This document shows positions 36,801 through 46,709 of a DNA stretch of 64,000 bases, in pieces. Origin of the DNA: Zhongshania marina (lineage in GTDB: Bacteria; Pseudomonadota; Gammaproteobacteria; Pseudomonadales; Spongiibacteraceae); NCBI RefSeq assembly GCF_002915595.1, contig NZ_PQGG01000012.1:124001-188000 (forward strand), in the 5' to 3' direction. A program made the position numbers and the translations under genes. A model generated the notes under the pieces. The model saw nothing but the letters and a program-made list of their open reading frames with translations. It ran no database searches and was not told the origin of the DNA. Numbering within the stretch: the stretch's first letter is position 1; each line of letters starts with the position of its first letter.

Positions 36801-38537
36801 GTGACTATAGAGTTAATTTATCAATACATCTTTGGAGGCGCGCTGCTCGCCTTTTTATGTGTCATTGCGAGCGTTTTTTCACGCCGTATTGGCGCGCCAT
36901 TACTATTGGTGTTTCTCTTACTTGGGATGCTTGCCGGCGAAGATGGTTTTGGCGGAATAAAATTCGACGACTTTAGCCTCGCCTTTTTATTCGGCAACCT
37001 CGCACTGGCCGTTATTATATTTGACGGTGGACTAGGCACACGCAAAGACAGTTTTAGAGTCAGCCTTAAACCCGCGCTTTCCCTAGCCACCGTCGGTGTA
37101 TTTGCAACCGCCGCGATTACCGGCTTTGCCGCGCACTGGATATTAGACTTATCTTGGCAGGAAGGCCTTTTAATAGGCGCTATTGTCGGCTCCACCGATG
37201 CCGCAGCCGTGTTTGGGCTACTAAGAACAGCAGGTTTAGAGCTAAAGGAACGCACCGGCGCAACACTGGAAATAGAGTCGGGATCAAACGACCCAATGGC
37301 AATATTCCTCACCATTACCATGGTGCAAATACTGCAAATTAGTAATAGTGACGCGAGCCCAGGCTGGACGGTAGCCCAAGAATTAGTCAGCCAATTGGGA
37401 TTAGGCATCATCATTGGCCTTGCCGGCGGCTACTTACTGACTCGACTACTAAAGAACCTGCAGCTCACGCCATCGCTTTATCCCCTGCTTAGCCTTGCTG
37501 GAGGACTAAGTATATTCGGTGCAACCACCATAATTGACGGCAGCGGCTTTCTCGCTATCTTTATCGCCGGCGCCATGATTGGCAATGCCTCGCTGCCCTT
37601 TAGCAACGACGTTCACCGCTTTCACGACGGCATGGCCTGGCTAAGCCAGATTGGCATGTTCCTCATGCTGGGTTTACTTATCACGCCAAGCAATCTAATC
37701 CCTATCATTTTGCCCGCCCTCGGCATCGCCTTTGTACTTATCTTCGTGGCGCGGCCTATCGCGGTTTGGTTGTCTTTGCTGCCTTTCCACTTTCCTTGGC
37801 GAGAGCAGGTTTTCATTGGCTGGTGCGGCTTGCGGGGCGCGGTTCCCATCATTCTCGCCCTGTTCCCCTCATTGGCCGGACTTGAGCACACCCAGACCTA
37901 TTTTGAATTGGTATTTTTCGTCGTGCTAATTTCCCTTGTATTGCAGGGTTGGACCATTGCGCCAATGGCAAAATGGATGCAGATCGAGCTACCGCCATCA
38001 GACAAAGAACCAGATCATCAGCATCTAAAATTAAAGCATGATGAAGACAAAGAATTACTGATATACAGTGTTGTCCCAAACAGTCGCGCAGCCGGCTTAG
38101 CAACAAAAAATTTGCCCACAAAAGAAGGCAGCCAACTCGTTGGGGTTATTCGCAAGGGAATCCTAGTAGAGCAAACTGGGGGAACAACACTAACAAGTGA
38201 CGACCAGGTTGTGCTGCTGTCATCAAGCAGCGCGAAATCCGCGCTGAGTCGGGTGTTTGCAAAACAACTGCCTACGCCACCCATTGAAACCAGCTATTTC
38301 TTTGGCGAATTTGCCCTGAACCCAGACGCAAAATTATCTGATATCGCTCAAGCCTATGGCTTTGCAGTAGACCCTGCGGTAGGAGACAATTCAGTCGCTG
38401 AATTTATTATTCATCAATTTCACGGCAAGCCCGTTGTCGGCGACCACGTCCGACTAGGCACGATAAAACTTATCGTTAAAAATATAGAAGGCGAGCGAAT
38501 TGTATCCGTGGGTTTAAAACTTCAGACCTCTGAATAA
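36801..38537 (+). CDS. nhaP2: Potassium/proton antiporter NhaP2 (CvrA)
   Basis: A 578-residue CPA1 antiporter, the same length as E. coli CvrA. About twelve membrane helices (1-385) include the ion-site region GSTDAAAVFGLL (about 130-141) and GSNDPMA (about 161-167). A TrkA-C-like domain (about 405-485) and a C-terminal transporter-associated domain (about 495-575) follow in the cytoplasm. It exports potassium (and possibly sodium) in exchange for protons at the inner membrane. It starts with GTG. Confidence 0.93.
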   Translation: MTIELIYQYIFGGALLAFLCVIASVFSRRIGAPLLLVFLLLGMLAGEDGFGGIKFDDFSLAFLFGNLALAVIIFDGGLGTRKDSFRVSLKPALSLATVGVFATAAITGFAAHWILDLSWQEGLLIGAIVGSTDAAAVFGLLRTAGLELKERTGATLEIESGSNDPMAIFLTITMVQILQISNSDASPGWTVAQELVSQLGLGIIIGLAGGYLLTRLLKNLQLTPSLYPLLSLAGGLSIFGATTIIDGSGFLAIFIAGAMIGNASLPFSNDVHRFHDGMAWLSQIGMFLMLGLLITPSNLIPIILPALGIAFVLIFVARPIAVWLSLLPFHFPWREQVFIGWCGLRGAVPIILALFPSLAGLEHTQTYFELVFFVVLISLVLQGWTIAPMAKWMQIELPPSDKEPDHQHLKLKHDEDKELLIYSVVPNSRAAGLATKNLPTKEGSQLVGVIRKGILVEQTGGTTLTSDDQVVLLSSSSAKSALSRVFAKQLPTPPIETSYFFGEFALNPDAKLSDIAQAYGFAVDPAVGDNSVAEFIIHQFHGKPVVGDHVRLGTIKLIVKNIEGERIVSVGLKLQTSE

Positions 38538-38656
38538 GCCCTTTATACAAGACGCAGGAGCAGTAGTAAAAAGCAGCCTTTTAGGCTACTCGCATTTCTC
38601 GCCGAATTGAGGAATCATGACGACTTATCGACGAATTAAGACACTGGGGAATAACG

Positions 38657-39070
38657 ATGAAAATACCTCTTTTAATCAGCCTAGTCCTAAGTCTGTGTTT
38701 CACCGCACTCACACATGCAGATGAAACACAGGAAAACCCATATCGACAACTGGTGTCTGGCGAGCCGGAACGTTGCGTCAATCTGCGCCGAATAGAGCGC
38801 ATGGATGTTGTCGACAAACGCAGCATCCTGTTTTATATGAATGGGAAAGAAATTTATTTAAACGACCTCCCACACTCCTGCAACGGCTTATCTCGGCACA
38901 GAACCGTGATGTACCGAACCTCGCTAAGCGAGTTGTGTAACGTCGATGTGATTACGGTGTTAAATAGCGTCGGCTCTGGTTTTTTACCTGGCGCATCCTG
39001 CGGCCTAGGACACTTCTACCCTATCAGTAAAGAAAGCGCTGAGAAAATAAAACAACAAAGTCGTGAGTGA
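38657..39070 (+). CDS. DUF6491-like exported protein
   Basis: A 137-residue exported protein with a signal peptide (cleavage near THA-DE). The mature domain has the pattern RCVNLRRIERMDVVD, an aromatic MNGKEIYLNDLP and four Cys (in RCVN, HSCNG, ELCNV and ASCGLG), matching the DUF6491 layout of paired Cys around a small beta domain. Function is unknown. It follows nhaP2 by 119 bases, with a short imperfect hairpin between. Confidence 0.75.
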   Translation: MKIPLLISLVLSLCFTALTHADETQENPYRQLVSGEPERCVNLRRIERMDVVDKRSILFYMNGKEIYLNDLPHSCNGLSRHRTVMYRTSLSELCNVDVITVLNSVGSGFLPGASCGLGHFYPISKESAEKIKQQSRE

Positions 39071-39322
39071 TAAACACTCAATCATTTACCTCAGCAGTTT
39101 GCCAAAACCCACCGCAAGTCCGCTATACCAGCGCCTGTCTTTGACGGGTGCGTCATCGAGTTTCTGCAATTCATTCAGTTGATGTTCATCTTGAGCGCGT
39201 AGACTAATTCAACTTATCCATAACTAGCCAAAGATGAACTAAGCGTCATCTTTACGTCCAATAGGCTGTGCTATTCTGAGCCGGAATTTTGACCAACCCC
39301 TAATTATCTAGGTGCGACACAC

Positions 39323-39892
39323 ATGATAAATATTAAAAATATTGTACTCGGTCTTTCTCTTATTAGCGCTTCTGCTTTTTGTGCGGCGATAGAGCTAGGC
39401 GGCACTTTACCCAGCTTTGCCGTTCCATCTAAGGGTGAGTTAATTCTAGACGGAGACAAAGTCCGTCACCAAGCTTGGTCTACCGCGCAAATTAGCACTG
39501 GCAGCCCCGCCCTAATATTTCATGTCGCAGCACGCATGTCCTCAGATGGCATTATCGCCCCTCTCAAAGAGCGCTTAAATCAACGTGACTATGAGCCGGG
39601 CAGTTTCCAATCCATCAGCGTCGTTAACCTAAACGATGCGCTTTGGGGCACCGCTGGATTAGTCAGTAGCGAGCTGGAAAAAAACAAGCGTGAGCACCCC
39701 AAAGCTATTCTCGTAGCAGACGAAAAAGGCAGCGGCATTGAGGCCTGGCAACTAAAAAAGGGAACCGTCGCGTTTATCTTAGTGGATCACAACGGCAAGA
39801 TTCGCTACTTAAAAGAAGGGAAGTTATCTGCGGATGATGTGAATACGATTATCGCGCTACTAGACGAAGAAATAGCACGCAGTCAAAGTTAA
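39323..39892 (+). CDS. ytfJ: YtfJ-family periplasmic protein
   Basis: A 189-residue protein (E. coli YtfJ is 184) with a Sec signal peptide (cleavage near FCA-AI) and a thioredoxin-like fold lacking the CxxC active site. ALIFHVAARMSSD and the C-terminal GTVAFILVDHNGKIRYLKEGKLS are family hallmarks. The role in the periplasm is unknown. The 252-base gap before it shows no structure I can name. Confidence 0.85.
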   Translation: MINIKNIVLGLSLISASAFCAAIELGGTLPSFAVPSKGELILDGDKVRHQAWSTAQISTGSPALIFHVAARMSSDGIIAPLKERLNQRDYEPGSFQSISVVNLNDALWGTAGLVSSELEKNKREHPKAILVADEKGSGIEAWQLKKGTVAFILVDHNGKIRYLKEGKLSADDVNTIIALLDEEIARSQS

Positions 39893-39900
39893 GTCCTAGC

Positions 39901-39932
39901 GAGGGTCGTGCGCTTCAACAGCGTCGACCCTC
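39901..39932. terminator. Hairpin between converging ytfJ and SRPBCC genes
   Basis: GAGGGTCG (39901-39908) pairs with CGACCCTC (39925-39932), perfect over 8 bp. It overlaps the end of the opposing coding sequence. There is no T-tract, so termination strength is uncertain. Confidence 0.5.
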
Positions 39933-40415
39933 AACAATGCGGGCAAATTTGCGCAGCATCATTTTTACACCTAAATGCATCACGGGACTAAACACCGGTA
40001 AAAAATACTTGCTGAAGCCCTTTGGCTTCATTGCCATTGTCCAGCGTACTCGGCAGCGCTGCTCATCGATAAGATCAACTTCGTAACGTTCAGCAAATGA
40101 CTCAATATTGTCTTTGCTACCATGAGTAAAGCAAAAAGCCATTTCCCGACCACGCTCCCACGCGATAAACTCCTCATAGCCAACGAGACCGCCGACCATA
40201 CTCACCGTTCGCGTGGTGCCGATTCCAAATGGCTTTGGTGCTGTCCACTCCACTTTTTGAATGGGCATTGCCCAGCGCGGCCAATCGTCAGCATTTTCAA
40301 AAGACGCAAATACCGCCGCCGCACTAGCGTTCACTTCAACCTCCGCGATGTAGCGAAAGGGGGCAGAATCAAAAAATGTCATATCGACGGTTTTACAAGG
40401 ATACTTATTTGCCAC
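39915..40415 (-). CDS. SRPBCC-family protein (START-like)
   Basis: A 166-residue protein with the helix-grip fold: FRYIAEVEVNASAAAVFASFENADDWPRW at the N-terminus (about 16-48) and a C-terminal long helix (about 140-163). Such proteins bind hydrophobic ligands or act as cyclases or lipid carriers; the ligand is unknown. It is a monocistronic minus-strand gene that converges with ytfJ and is divergent from truC. Confidence 0.85.
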   Translation of the reverse strand: MANKYPCKTVDMTFFDSAPFRYIAEVEVNASAAAVFASFENADDWPRWAMPIQKVEWTAPKPFGIGTTRTVSMVGGLVGYEEFIAWERGREMAFCFTHGSKDNIESFAERYEVDLIDEQRCRVRWTMAMKPKGFSKYFLPVFSPVMHLGVKMMLRKFARIVEGRRC

Positions 40416-40549
40416 GCTGACTCTCCAATAAAGTGATCTCTCACTAGTCTGGCTTGATACCTATAGGCGGGAATCTAACACCGTCGATAATTCTCAAACA
40501 AGGTAAGAACGTGAATATGACAAAGTCTTCATCTAAGGCCATAAGATAA

Positions 40550-41338
40550 ATGCAATCTAGCGACACACCAACAGCGATACCTGAGACATTAGGGGTTCTG
40601 TACCAGGACGAACACATTATCGCCATCAACAAGCCCAGCGGCCTACTGGTTCACCGCAGCCCCATTGACCGCCACGAAACCCGCTTTGCCATTCAATTGC
40701 TCCGCGATCAAATCGGCCAATACGTCTACCCTGCCCATCGCTTAGACAAACCAACCTCTGGGGTTTTGTTATTTGGATTAAGTGCGCAGGTCGCCGCTGA
40801 ATTAGGGCAAACCTTTAGCAATCACAACATCAAAAAATCCTATATTGCGGTTGTTCGAGGCTACTGCCCAAGCCACGGCCATATTGACCACCCTTTAACC
40901 GAGGTCACCGATCAGCGCATTGTCAAAAGCCAAACTGCGGCGGCCCAAACCGCCGTCACCGACTTTCAGCTACTGGGCCAGCACCAACTCGATGTTGAGA
41001 TCGAAACCTACCCACAGTCTCGTTACTCACTGCTAGCCCTGCAGCCCCTTACTGGTCGTCGCCACCAACTGCGGCGGCACTTAAAGCACATTTCGCACCC
41101 CATTATCGGCGACGCAAAATACGGTCGCGGCCGCCATAATCGCTATTTTACTGAACAGCTTGAATGCCCAAGATTATTGCTACACGCCGCACAACAACGC
41201 TTTAAACACCCAGTAAGCGGCGCCGAGCTCTGCATCAATGCGCCTATAGATACCTGTTTTGCCGGTTTGCTACAGCGCTTTTCTTGGCAGGACGCACTCC
41301 CCGTGGAATGGCGCTCCAAAAAGGTTACAAAATTATAA
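40550..41338 (+). CDS. truC: tRNA pseudouridine(65) synthase TruC
   Basis: A 262-residue RluA-family synthase (E. coli TruC is 260). The catalytic Asp is D66 in AHRLDKPTSG. The C-terminal GRGRHNRYFTEQLECPRLLLHA segment is typical of TruC rather than RluC/D. It isomerises uridine 65 in certain tRNAs. Monocistronic. Confidence 0.88.
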   Translation: MQSSDTPTAIPETLGVLYQDEHIIAINKPSGLLVHRSPIDRHETRFAIQLLRDQIGQYVYPAHRLDKPTSGVLLFGLSAQVAAELGQTFSNHNIKKSYIAVVRGYCPSHGHIDHPLTEVTDQRIVKSQTAAAQTAVTDFQLLGQHQLDVEIETYPQSRYSLLALQPLTGRRHQLRRHLKHISHPIIGDAKYGRGRHNRYFTEQLECPRLLLHAAQQRFKHPVSGAELCINAPIDTCFAGLLQRFSWQDALPVEWRSKKVTKL

Positions 41339-41432
41339 CTTACATCTCTCTCCGCTGAATCGTATGGTAGGCGCAATAACAAGATTCCCGTAGCGCAGTC
41401 GCTGCCACACGGGCTAAAGCGGAAGATTAAGT

Positions 41433-43040
41433 ATGGCCACTCATTACGATTACATCATTGTTGGCGCGGGCTCTGCTGGCTGCGCCTTAGCCAGTCGCCT
41501 CACGGCAAGCGGTGAACACTCGGTACTGCTGCTAGAGGCCGGCGGCAAAGACAGCCACCCAATGGTTCACATTCCCCTCGGCTTTGTCTTCACCATGAAG
41601 AATCCGCAATTTAGCTGGTGCTATAAAAGCGAGCCTGAGCCACACATGAATAATCGTTGCATAGACCAGCCTAGAGGCAAGCTCTTAGGCGGCTCTAGCT
41701 CGATCAACGGCATGGTGTATATCCGCGGCCAACGTGAAGACTACGATCACTGGGCAGCCTTAGGTAACCGCGGTTGGGGCTATGACGACCTGCTCCCGAT
41801 CTTTAAGCGCTGCGAACACAATACCGGTGGTGAGAGCGATTACCACGGCAGTAAGGGGCAGCTCTGGGTTGATAATGTCGGCGATAAATACGATCTTTCG
41901 GATATGTATATTCAGGCGGCGATAGAATCCGGCATTCCCGCAAACAGTGATTTCAATGGCGAAAACCAAGAAGGTGCGGGCTTCTACCAGGTTAATATCC
42001 GCAATGGTCTGCGCCAAAGCACGGCTAAAACCTATCTAAAACCCGCCATGCAACGCCCCAATTTAACGGTACTTACCCGCGCCCTAGCGAGCCGAATTGA
42101 GTTTCAAGGGAATCGCGCTATTGCTCTGCGTTACACCCAGAACGGCAAGCAATTCACCGCTCGCTGCCGACATGAAATTATCTTATGTGGCGGCACAATT
42201 AACTCCCCGCAGTTATTAGAACTGTCGGGTATTGGCAATCCCGAAATACTACAAAAACACAGTATTAAGGTTCACACCGCACTAAAGGGAGTGGGCGAAA
42301 ATTTACAAGATCACCTCACGGTGAATACCCAGCGTTCCTTCGAGGGATTGAAAACTTTCTACGAAGATTCCCGCCCTCTCGCGATGCTAGCCACCTTCGC
42401 AAAGCTGGCGTTTAAACGCAAAGGCATGATGGTGCACCCCGCTTCACAGGTAGGTGTATTCTTTAAAACTGATCCTGCTGAAACCCGAGCCGACGCGCAA
42501 ATTCATTTCACCCCCGCCGCCGGCACCCAAGATGAAAAGGGGCGAATGATTACCGTCCCCGGCACCACCGCCACCGTGTGCTTTTTGCGTCCTAAAAGTC
42601 GTGGCTATGTGCATATTCACAGTAATGATCCCAATGACGCACCGGCATTTATCCACAATTATTTGGCAGAGGAAGAAGACCGCAAACGAATGATCGCTGC
42701 CGTGCGTAAAACCCGCGCTATTTTTGAGTCTCCGGTCTTTGATAATAACCGTCGCGAAGAACTCGTTCCTGGCGCCGAAGTACAGAGCGATGAGGATATT
42801 TTAGAATTTATTCGCAATACCGGAGAATCGGTTTATCACCCCGTCGGCACCTGCAAAATGGGTAATGACGACATGGCCGTTGTCGATGACCGTCTAAAAG
42901 TTCACGGCGTTGAGGGCTTGAGGGTCGCGGACGCATCCATTATGCCCACCCTTATATCGGGCAATACCAACGCAACGGCGGTGCTTATAGGCGAGCGCTG
43001 CGCAGATTTCATATTGGGTGAAAACGAGGCTCGGTCTTAA
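41433..43040 (+). CDS. GMC-family FAD oxidoreductase (choline dehydrogenase-like)
   Basis: A 535-residue flavoprotein. The dinucleotide motif VGAGSAGC lies at about 10-17, the first GMC signature is at about 81-104 (RGKLLGGSSSINGMVYIRG) and the second near 253-267 (GGTINSPQLLELSGIG). The C-terminal active-site His is in VYHPVGTCKMG and an Asn in GNTNATAVLIG. Related enzymes oxidise choline or primary alcohols; many homologues in lipid degraders oxidise alkanols. No betaine-aldehyde dehydrogenase or choline transporter is nearby, so an alcohol substrate is at least as likely. Confidence 0.9.
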   Translation: MATHYDYIIVGAGSAGCALASRLTASGEHSVLLLEAGGKDSHPMVHIPLGFVFTMKNPQFSWCYKSEPEPHMNNRCIDQPRGKLLGGSSSINGMVYIRGQREDYDHWAALGNRGWGYDDLLPIFKRCEHNTGGESDYHGSKGQLWVDNVGDKYDLSDMYIQAAIESGIPANSDFNGENQEGAGFYQVNIRNGLRQSTAKTYLKPAMQRPNLTVLTRALASRIEFQGNRAIALRYTQNGKQFTARCRHEIILCGGTINSPQLLELSGIGNPEILQKHSIKVHTALKGVGENLQDHLTVNTQRSFEGLKTFYEDSRPLAMLATFAKLAFKRKGMMVHPASQVGVFFKTDPAETRADAQIHFTPAAGTQDEKGRMITVPGTTATVCFLRPKSRGYVHIHSNDPNDAPAFIHNYLAEEEDRKRMIAAVRKTRAIFESPVFDNNRREELVPGAEVQSDEDILEFIRNTGESVYHPVGTCKMGNDDMAVVDDRLKVHGVEGLRVADASIMPTLISGNTNATAVLIGERCADFILGENEARS

Positions 43041-43064
43041 AAGTTCAAAAGAATAAGCCAAACG

Positions 43065-43931
43065 TTAATTTTGCCGATAGGGAATTTGGCAATACTCTAT
43101 GCCATTAGCAGGGCGAATATTATGTTTGGCTAAACACATTTTCATCGAGTTCATAGACAAACTAATATTGGGCGTCGGCCCCAAATAAACATGATCTAAA
43201 TCGACGGCGTCCTTATCCTCAGCAACAAGCGAAAACCGCATATAGGGTACCAGCATGCTGCGCCCCTCGCGGAAATTTACCCCAGCGTGGCGGTAGTCAG
43301 ACACCACCGGCGAAACTAAACGCCACTCCTGCTCCTCCTCAAAAGAAGGGTGTTTCAAAATCGCCGCCAAGCGGAGTAAATCACTTTCGAGATGTTCAAA
43401 AAGCTGATGATATATCGCCCGCTCAACTCCGTCCTCAATGGCCTCCGCCAACACTTCTACCGAATCAATGACTTGCGCAATTAAGGCCTGCTGTTCTACG
43501 CGATCGTATATACAGCGTCCCATTCTAAAGTGCTGCTTCTCGGCACAGGCGACAACCGTGCGGGGATTAAAGCCCAAACTCGCCCCCTTACCCACCGAGC
43601 TATAACCACGCCACTGGCTCAATAAATTGCCGTTAGCGCGAAACGAGGCGCCAAACAATATATGACCATTAGTAATACGGTGTTTTACCCAATCTAAAAA
43701 ACAGGTCAGTAAGTGCGGCCGCGAATGCCCTTCATTTATCCGTTTGGCGACCTCATTAGCGACGAGGTCAGCGGTATGGCGTAGCTCAGCGGAATCGTTC
43801 ATATAACGAATATCGCTGGCCCAAAGGGTGCGGCTACCAATAATACCCAGCACCCCGCTCAAGGAGGTGTAGTGATATAAGGTTTCTTGTGGCGGCTCAG
43901 AAAACAAGGCTTCAGTGATGGTGCTTATCAT
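43065..43931 (-). CDS. DUF2971 domain-containing protein
   Basis: A 288-residue soluble protein. The N-terminus has the DUF2971 hallmark LYHYTSLSGVLGIIGSRTLWASDIRYMNDSAEL (about 18-50), and the middle FRANGNLLSQWRGYSSVGKGASLGF segment is also typical. Function is unknown; family members occur widely and sometimes near defence or mobile loci, but this one stands alone between metabolic genes. It converges with the GMC gene. Confidence 0.85.
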   Translation of the reverse strand: MISTITEALFSEPPQETLYHYTSLSGVLGIIGSRTLWASDIRYMNDSAELRHTADLVANEVAKRINEGHSRPHLLTCFLDWVKHRITNGHILFGASFRANGNLLSQWRGYSSVGKGASLGFNPRTVVACAEKQHFRMGRCIYDRVEQQALIAQVIDSVEVLAEAIEDGVERAIYHQLFEHLESDLLRLAAILKHPSFEEEQEWRLVSPVVSDYRHAGVNFREGRSMLVPYMRFSLVAEDKDAVDLDHVYLGPTPNISLSMNSMKMCLAKHNIRPANGIEYCQIPYRQN

Positions 43932-44019
43932 AATAACTCCTCAACATCCGCCATATTTACCACAGCTCGATGACAATACGCCTTCATCGCAGCTATCTTA
44001 CCCCTATTTTCATCCCCTT

Positions 44020-44826
44020 TCAGACGCCCTGATCTGCCCGCAAAAACTCAGTTACTAAACTATTAAATATGCTTGGGTATTCTGCATGCAGCCAATGGCC
44101 AGCTTTGGGGATAGTTTCAAAATACATATCTGGAAATTGCCGCATCATGGGCGCGCGATTTTCATCGCGAATATAGCCGGAGGTTTCACCCCGAATAAAC
44201 AAAGTAGGCCCGCTGAAGGAGTCTGACGACGGCGCATCCCGAAGATTGTCGTAAAGCTCTGCAATCACCGCCAAGTTCATTCGCCAAGCCCAACCGTCTT
44301 TGCCGTCGCGCATTAGGTTTTTTAGAAGGAATTGGCGAATTGCGATTTCTGGCACCGCCTTCATTAGCAGTTGATCTGCCTGCTCGCGGCTCTTTAATGA
44401 GCGCAGCTCCAAACCTAATAAACCAGTAATAATAGCGTCGTGGCCACGCCCATAACGCACCGGTGCTATATCCGCCACAATTAAACGCTTAACCCGCTCA
44501 GGCTTAGTGATCGCAACTTGCATGGCAACTTTTCCACCAAGCGAGTGACCAAGCATATGTGCTTCAGCAACATTTAACTGATCCATAGCGGCGACAACAT
44601 CCTCCGCCATGACTGGAATATCCATTTGGTCGCTGTGGGCTGATTTGCCGTGGTTCCGTAGATCCATGCGAATCACAGTAAAGTGACTTTCTACGCTACG
44701 CGCCACCGACATTAAATTACTGGCGGAGCCAAACAAACCATGTAATAAAATCACGCTAACAGGCCCGCTACCGCTGACTTCAGTGTGCAATCTCACCGTT
44801 CTGGGCATATGTTTGCTTCTCATCAT
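44020..44826 (-). CDS. Alpha/beta-fold hydrolase (YbfF-like esterase)
   Basis: A 268-residue hydrolase. LLHGLFGSASN (about 28-38) forms the oxyanion region, the nucleophile elbow GHSLGG places S95, and the final His is in KAGHWLHAE (about 240-248). The RMDLRNHGKS motif (about 53-62) is shared with E. coli YbfF, an acyl-CoA or palmitoyl-type esterase. The start could be either of two adjacent Met codons, or a Met at residue 7. It is divergent from the lipoprotein gene with 51 bases between. Confidence 0.88.
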   Translation of the reverse strand: MMRSKHMPRTVRLHTEVSGSGPVSVILLHGLFGSASNLMSVARSVESHFTVIRMDLRNHGKSAHSDQMDIPVMAEDVVAAMDQLNVAEAHMLGHSLGGKVAMQVAITKPERVKRLIVADIAPVRYGRGHDAIITGLLGLELRSLKSREQADQLLMKAVPEIAIRQFLLKNLMRDGKDGWAWRMNLAVIAELYDNLRDAPSSDSFSGPTLFIRGETSGYIRDENRAPMMRQFPDMYFETIPKAGHWLHAEYPSIFNSLVTEFLRADQGV

Positions 44827-44877
44827 CTATAGCCGTTGCTAGAATGCGCAGGCATTTTCAATAAAAAAGGGGTTATT

Positions 44878-45693
44878 GTGCGACTTTCTCTGCTTATCTT
44901 GACGTTAATGGGGGCGGTACTCACTACTGCTTGTAGCTCAACAGACTACAACCCAACAACCTATGACTATTTTATCAGTCGTGAAGACATACAACAAAAG
45001 CCACTTAAAAAAGTCATTATAGCCACCGTGAATGTCAGCGGCGAACCCACCCGCTCAGTGCTGCGTGACAGTGTCGACAAAGTAGACGGTATGGTCGAGG
45101 ACTATTTAGAAGCAAACGGCATTTCTATTGCGCCAAATCATTTATTTAATAATGCCTGGCAGCAAGCTCTCCTGACTCACGGCAATTTTTACGATCCAAC
45201 CACCGGTAAGGTTGACCGAGTTGGCTGGCAAAAAGTCATGGCCCTGACGCTGTCGAGTCTGCAAGCTCAGAAAGATATCGATGCGGTGATCTTTACCGAC
45301 CTCATCGAACACGATGTGCAGCACAGCCCAGGCATGAAACATTATGCGCGCTGGTATGGTGTAACTCGTGAACCCGCTACCGAAGGCACAACCTCTAGCG
45401 TGCCAGCGGATTTCAACTGGACGCAAATTATTAAGGGTGCATCGCTGCTGGTCACAATCTACACCACTGAGGGTAAACCGCTATTCTCTAGCCGCGGCGG
45501 CATAGATACCTTACATGGTATTGATTCACGTAAATCTGATAATAGCTTCGTTAGACGCAAGAAAATTCTCAGCCGTGAAAACAATATTGAAGAAGGGATT
45601 GAGATCGCATTTCACCCGCTAATCAAAATGAAAAACTATCCCGGCAAGGCACCGTCTACGACGAAGGCTGCTGACGCGGAGCCCGTTCAGTAG
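44878..45693 (+). CDS. Lipoprotein of unknown function
   Basis: A 271-residue protein. I start it at the GTG at 44878, which has AAGGGG upstream and gives a clean lipoprotein signal with the lipobox LTTAC (lipidated Cys about residue 19). The frame also extends to a TTG at 44836, which would bury the signal peptide. The mature part is alpha/beta with no recognised domain; TYDYFISREDIQ, a central IDAVIFTDLIEHDV and a late YTTEGKPLFSSRGG are visible. Location is probably the outer membrane inner leaflet. Confidence 0.75.
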   Translation: MRLSLLILTLMGAVLTTACSSTDYNPTTYDYFISREDIQQKPLKKVIIATVNVSGEPTRSVLRDSVDKVDGMVEDYLEANGISIAPNHLFNNAWQQALLTHGNFYDPTTGKVDRVGWQKVMALTLSSLQAQKDIDAVIFTDLIEHDVQHSPGMKHYARWYGVTREPATEGTTSSVPADFNWTQIIKGASLLVTIYTTEGKPLFSSRGGIDTLHGIDSRKSDNSFVRRKKILSRENNIEEGIEIAFHPLIKMKNYPGKAPSTTKAADAEPVQ

Positions 45694-45695
45694 TT

Positions 45696-46709
45696 CTAGT
45701 ACACACCGCGAAACGTGGCCTCAAATAACGTGAGGCCACGATCAATCATCCAATACATCGATGCCGCGCCCATCACATAAATCGTTGCCGTGCGCGCCGC
45801 CAATAGGCAAGGTGCCCGCCAATTAGAACGCGTTGCCAATACGCGATTCACCGCCATTAGCAACAACACGATCATCGCAATAAAAAATATCTGCCCTAAT
45901 TCAATTCCAATATTAAAACCAAGCAGCGCCGGCAAAAGATTGCCTCTGGTCACCATAAGCTCATCTAAAACAGAGGCAAACCCTAAACCATGTAACAAAC
46001 CAAAAGCCGCCACCAAGACCACAAATGCCCTGCCCTGTACTCGCTGCCCCTGCCTATCTGCATATAGCGCCATAACCAATACACTGGCGGCGATTAATAA
46101 CTCTGCCAATGCAGGCCAGCGTGGAATCACACCAATACTCACTAACATCAGCGTAATACTGTGCCCCACGGTAAAAGCACTAATCCACACAAGCAGGCGA
46201 TTGCGGCTTGCCGCAATGAGCAACAAGCCTAAAACAAACAGCAAATGATCAACGCCAATCAAAATATGCTTAATACCCAAACCGGTAAATTGCAAAATAG
46301 CGCTTTGCCCATGTGCCTGCGCCCTTGGTGAAAAGATATCCTCATCCGAACTAAGCAAGACCTGCTGTTCACTACCGTCAACACCATACCAGCGCAGTAA
46401 TGCGACGGAGCGGGAAGCGCTTAAATTATTAAAAGACACATTTAATGTGTCCTCCACCCCCGCACATAATATGGAGTAGCGCTGCTCAATCGCCCCCTCT
46501 TGTACGGATTGCTCCAACTGACCTATCGCATGACAGCTTGCGGGGAATACCACAGTCGGCGGTATAGACGCTAACACCGGAGTTCGCCACATCACACTAA
46601 ACACACCGCTGGGTAATTCTCGTAGCTCTAGCAATGATGGCGCTAATTTATGGGCGCTGGCCACGCTACTCAGGCATAGCAATAGCAACAAGCTACTAAT
46701 TAGGCGCAT
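45696..46709 (-). CDS. HupE/UreJ-like membrane protein
   Basis: A 337-residue protein with a signal peptide (MRLISSLLLL..., cleavage near ASA-HK), a periplasmic beta domain (about 22-145) and then about six to seven helices (150-330). The start of the membrane part, GIKHILIGVDHLLFVLGLLLI, is the His-rich HupE/UreJ-2 signature; HupE proteins have been linked to nickel or cobalt uptake in hydrogenase and urease systems, but neither system is present. The Met at 46709 fits the signal peptide; a longer frame to 46796 exists. It overlaps the parvulin gene by 14 bases. Confidence 0.88.
   Translation of the reverse strand: MRLISSLLLLLCLSSVASAHKLAPSLLELRELPSGVFSVMWRTPVLASIPPTVVFPASCHAIGQLEQSVQEGAIEQRYSILCAGVEDTLNVSFNNLSASRSVALLRWYGVDGSEQQVLLSSDEDIFSPRAQAHGQSAILQFTGLGIKHILIGVDHLLFVLGLLLIAASRNRLLVWISAFTVGHSITLMLVSIGVIPRWPALAELLIAASVLVMALYADRQGQRVQGRAFVVLVAAFGLLHGLGFASVLDELMVTRGNLLPALLGFNIGIELGQIFFIAMIVLLLMAVNRVLATRSNWRAPCLLAARTATIYVMGAASMYWMIDRGLTLFEATFRGVY
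45714..45740. terminator. 10-bp hairpin inside the end of the HupE-like gene
   Basis: CGTGGCCTCA (45714-45723) pairs with TGAGGCCACG (45731-45740) around a 7-base loop. It lies in the last codons of the HupE-like gene, just after the converging lipoprotein gene (2-base gap). It lacks a T-tract but is the only structure that could separate the two transcripts. Confidence 0.45.

Noticed and set aside
43065-43931. DUF2971 gene as part of a phage defence system
   Set aside because: No partner defence gene is adjacent; it lies alone between a GMC oxidoreductase and an esterase.
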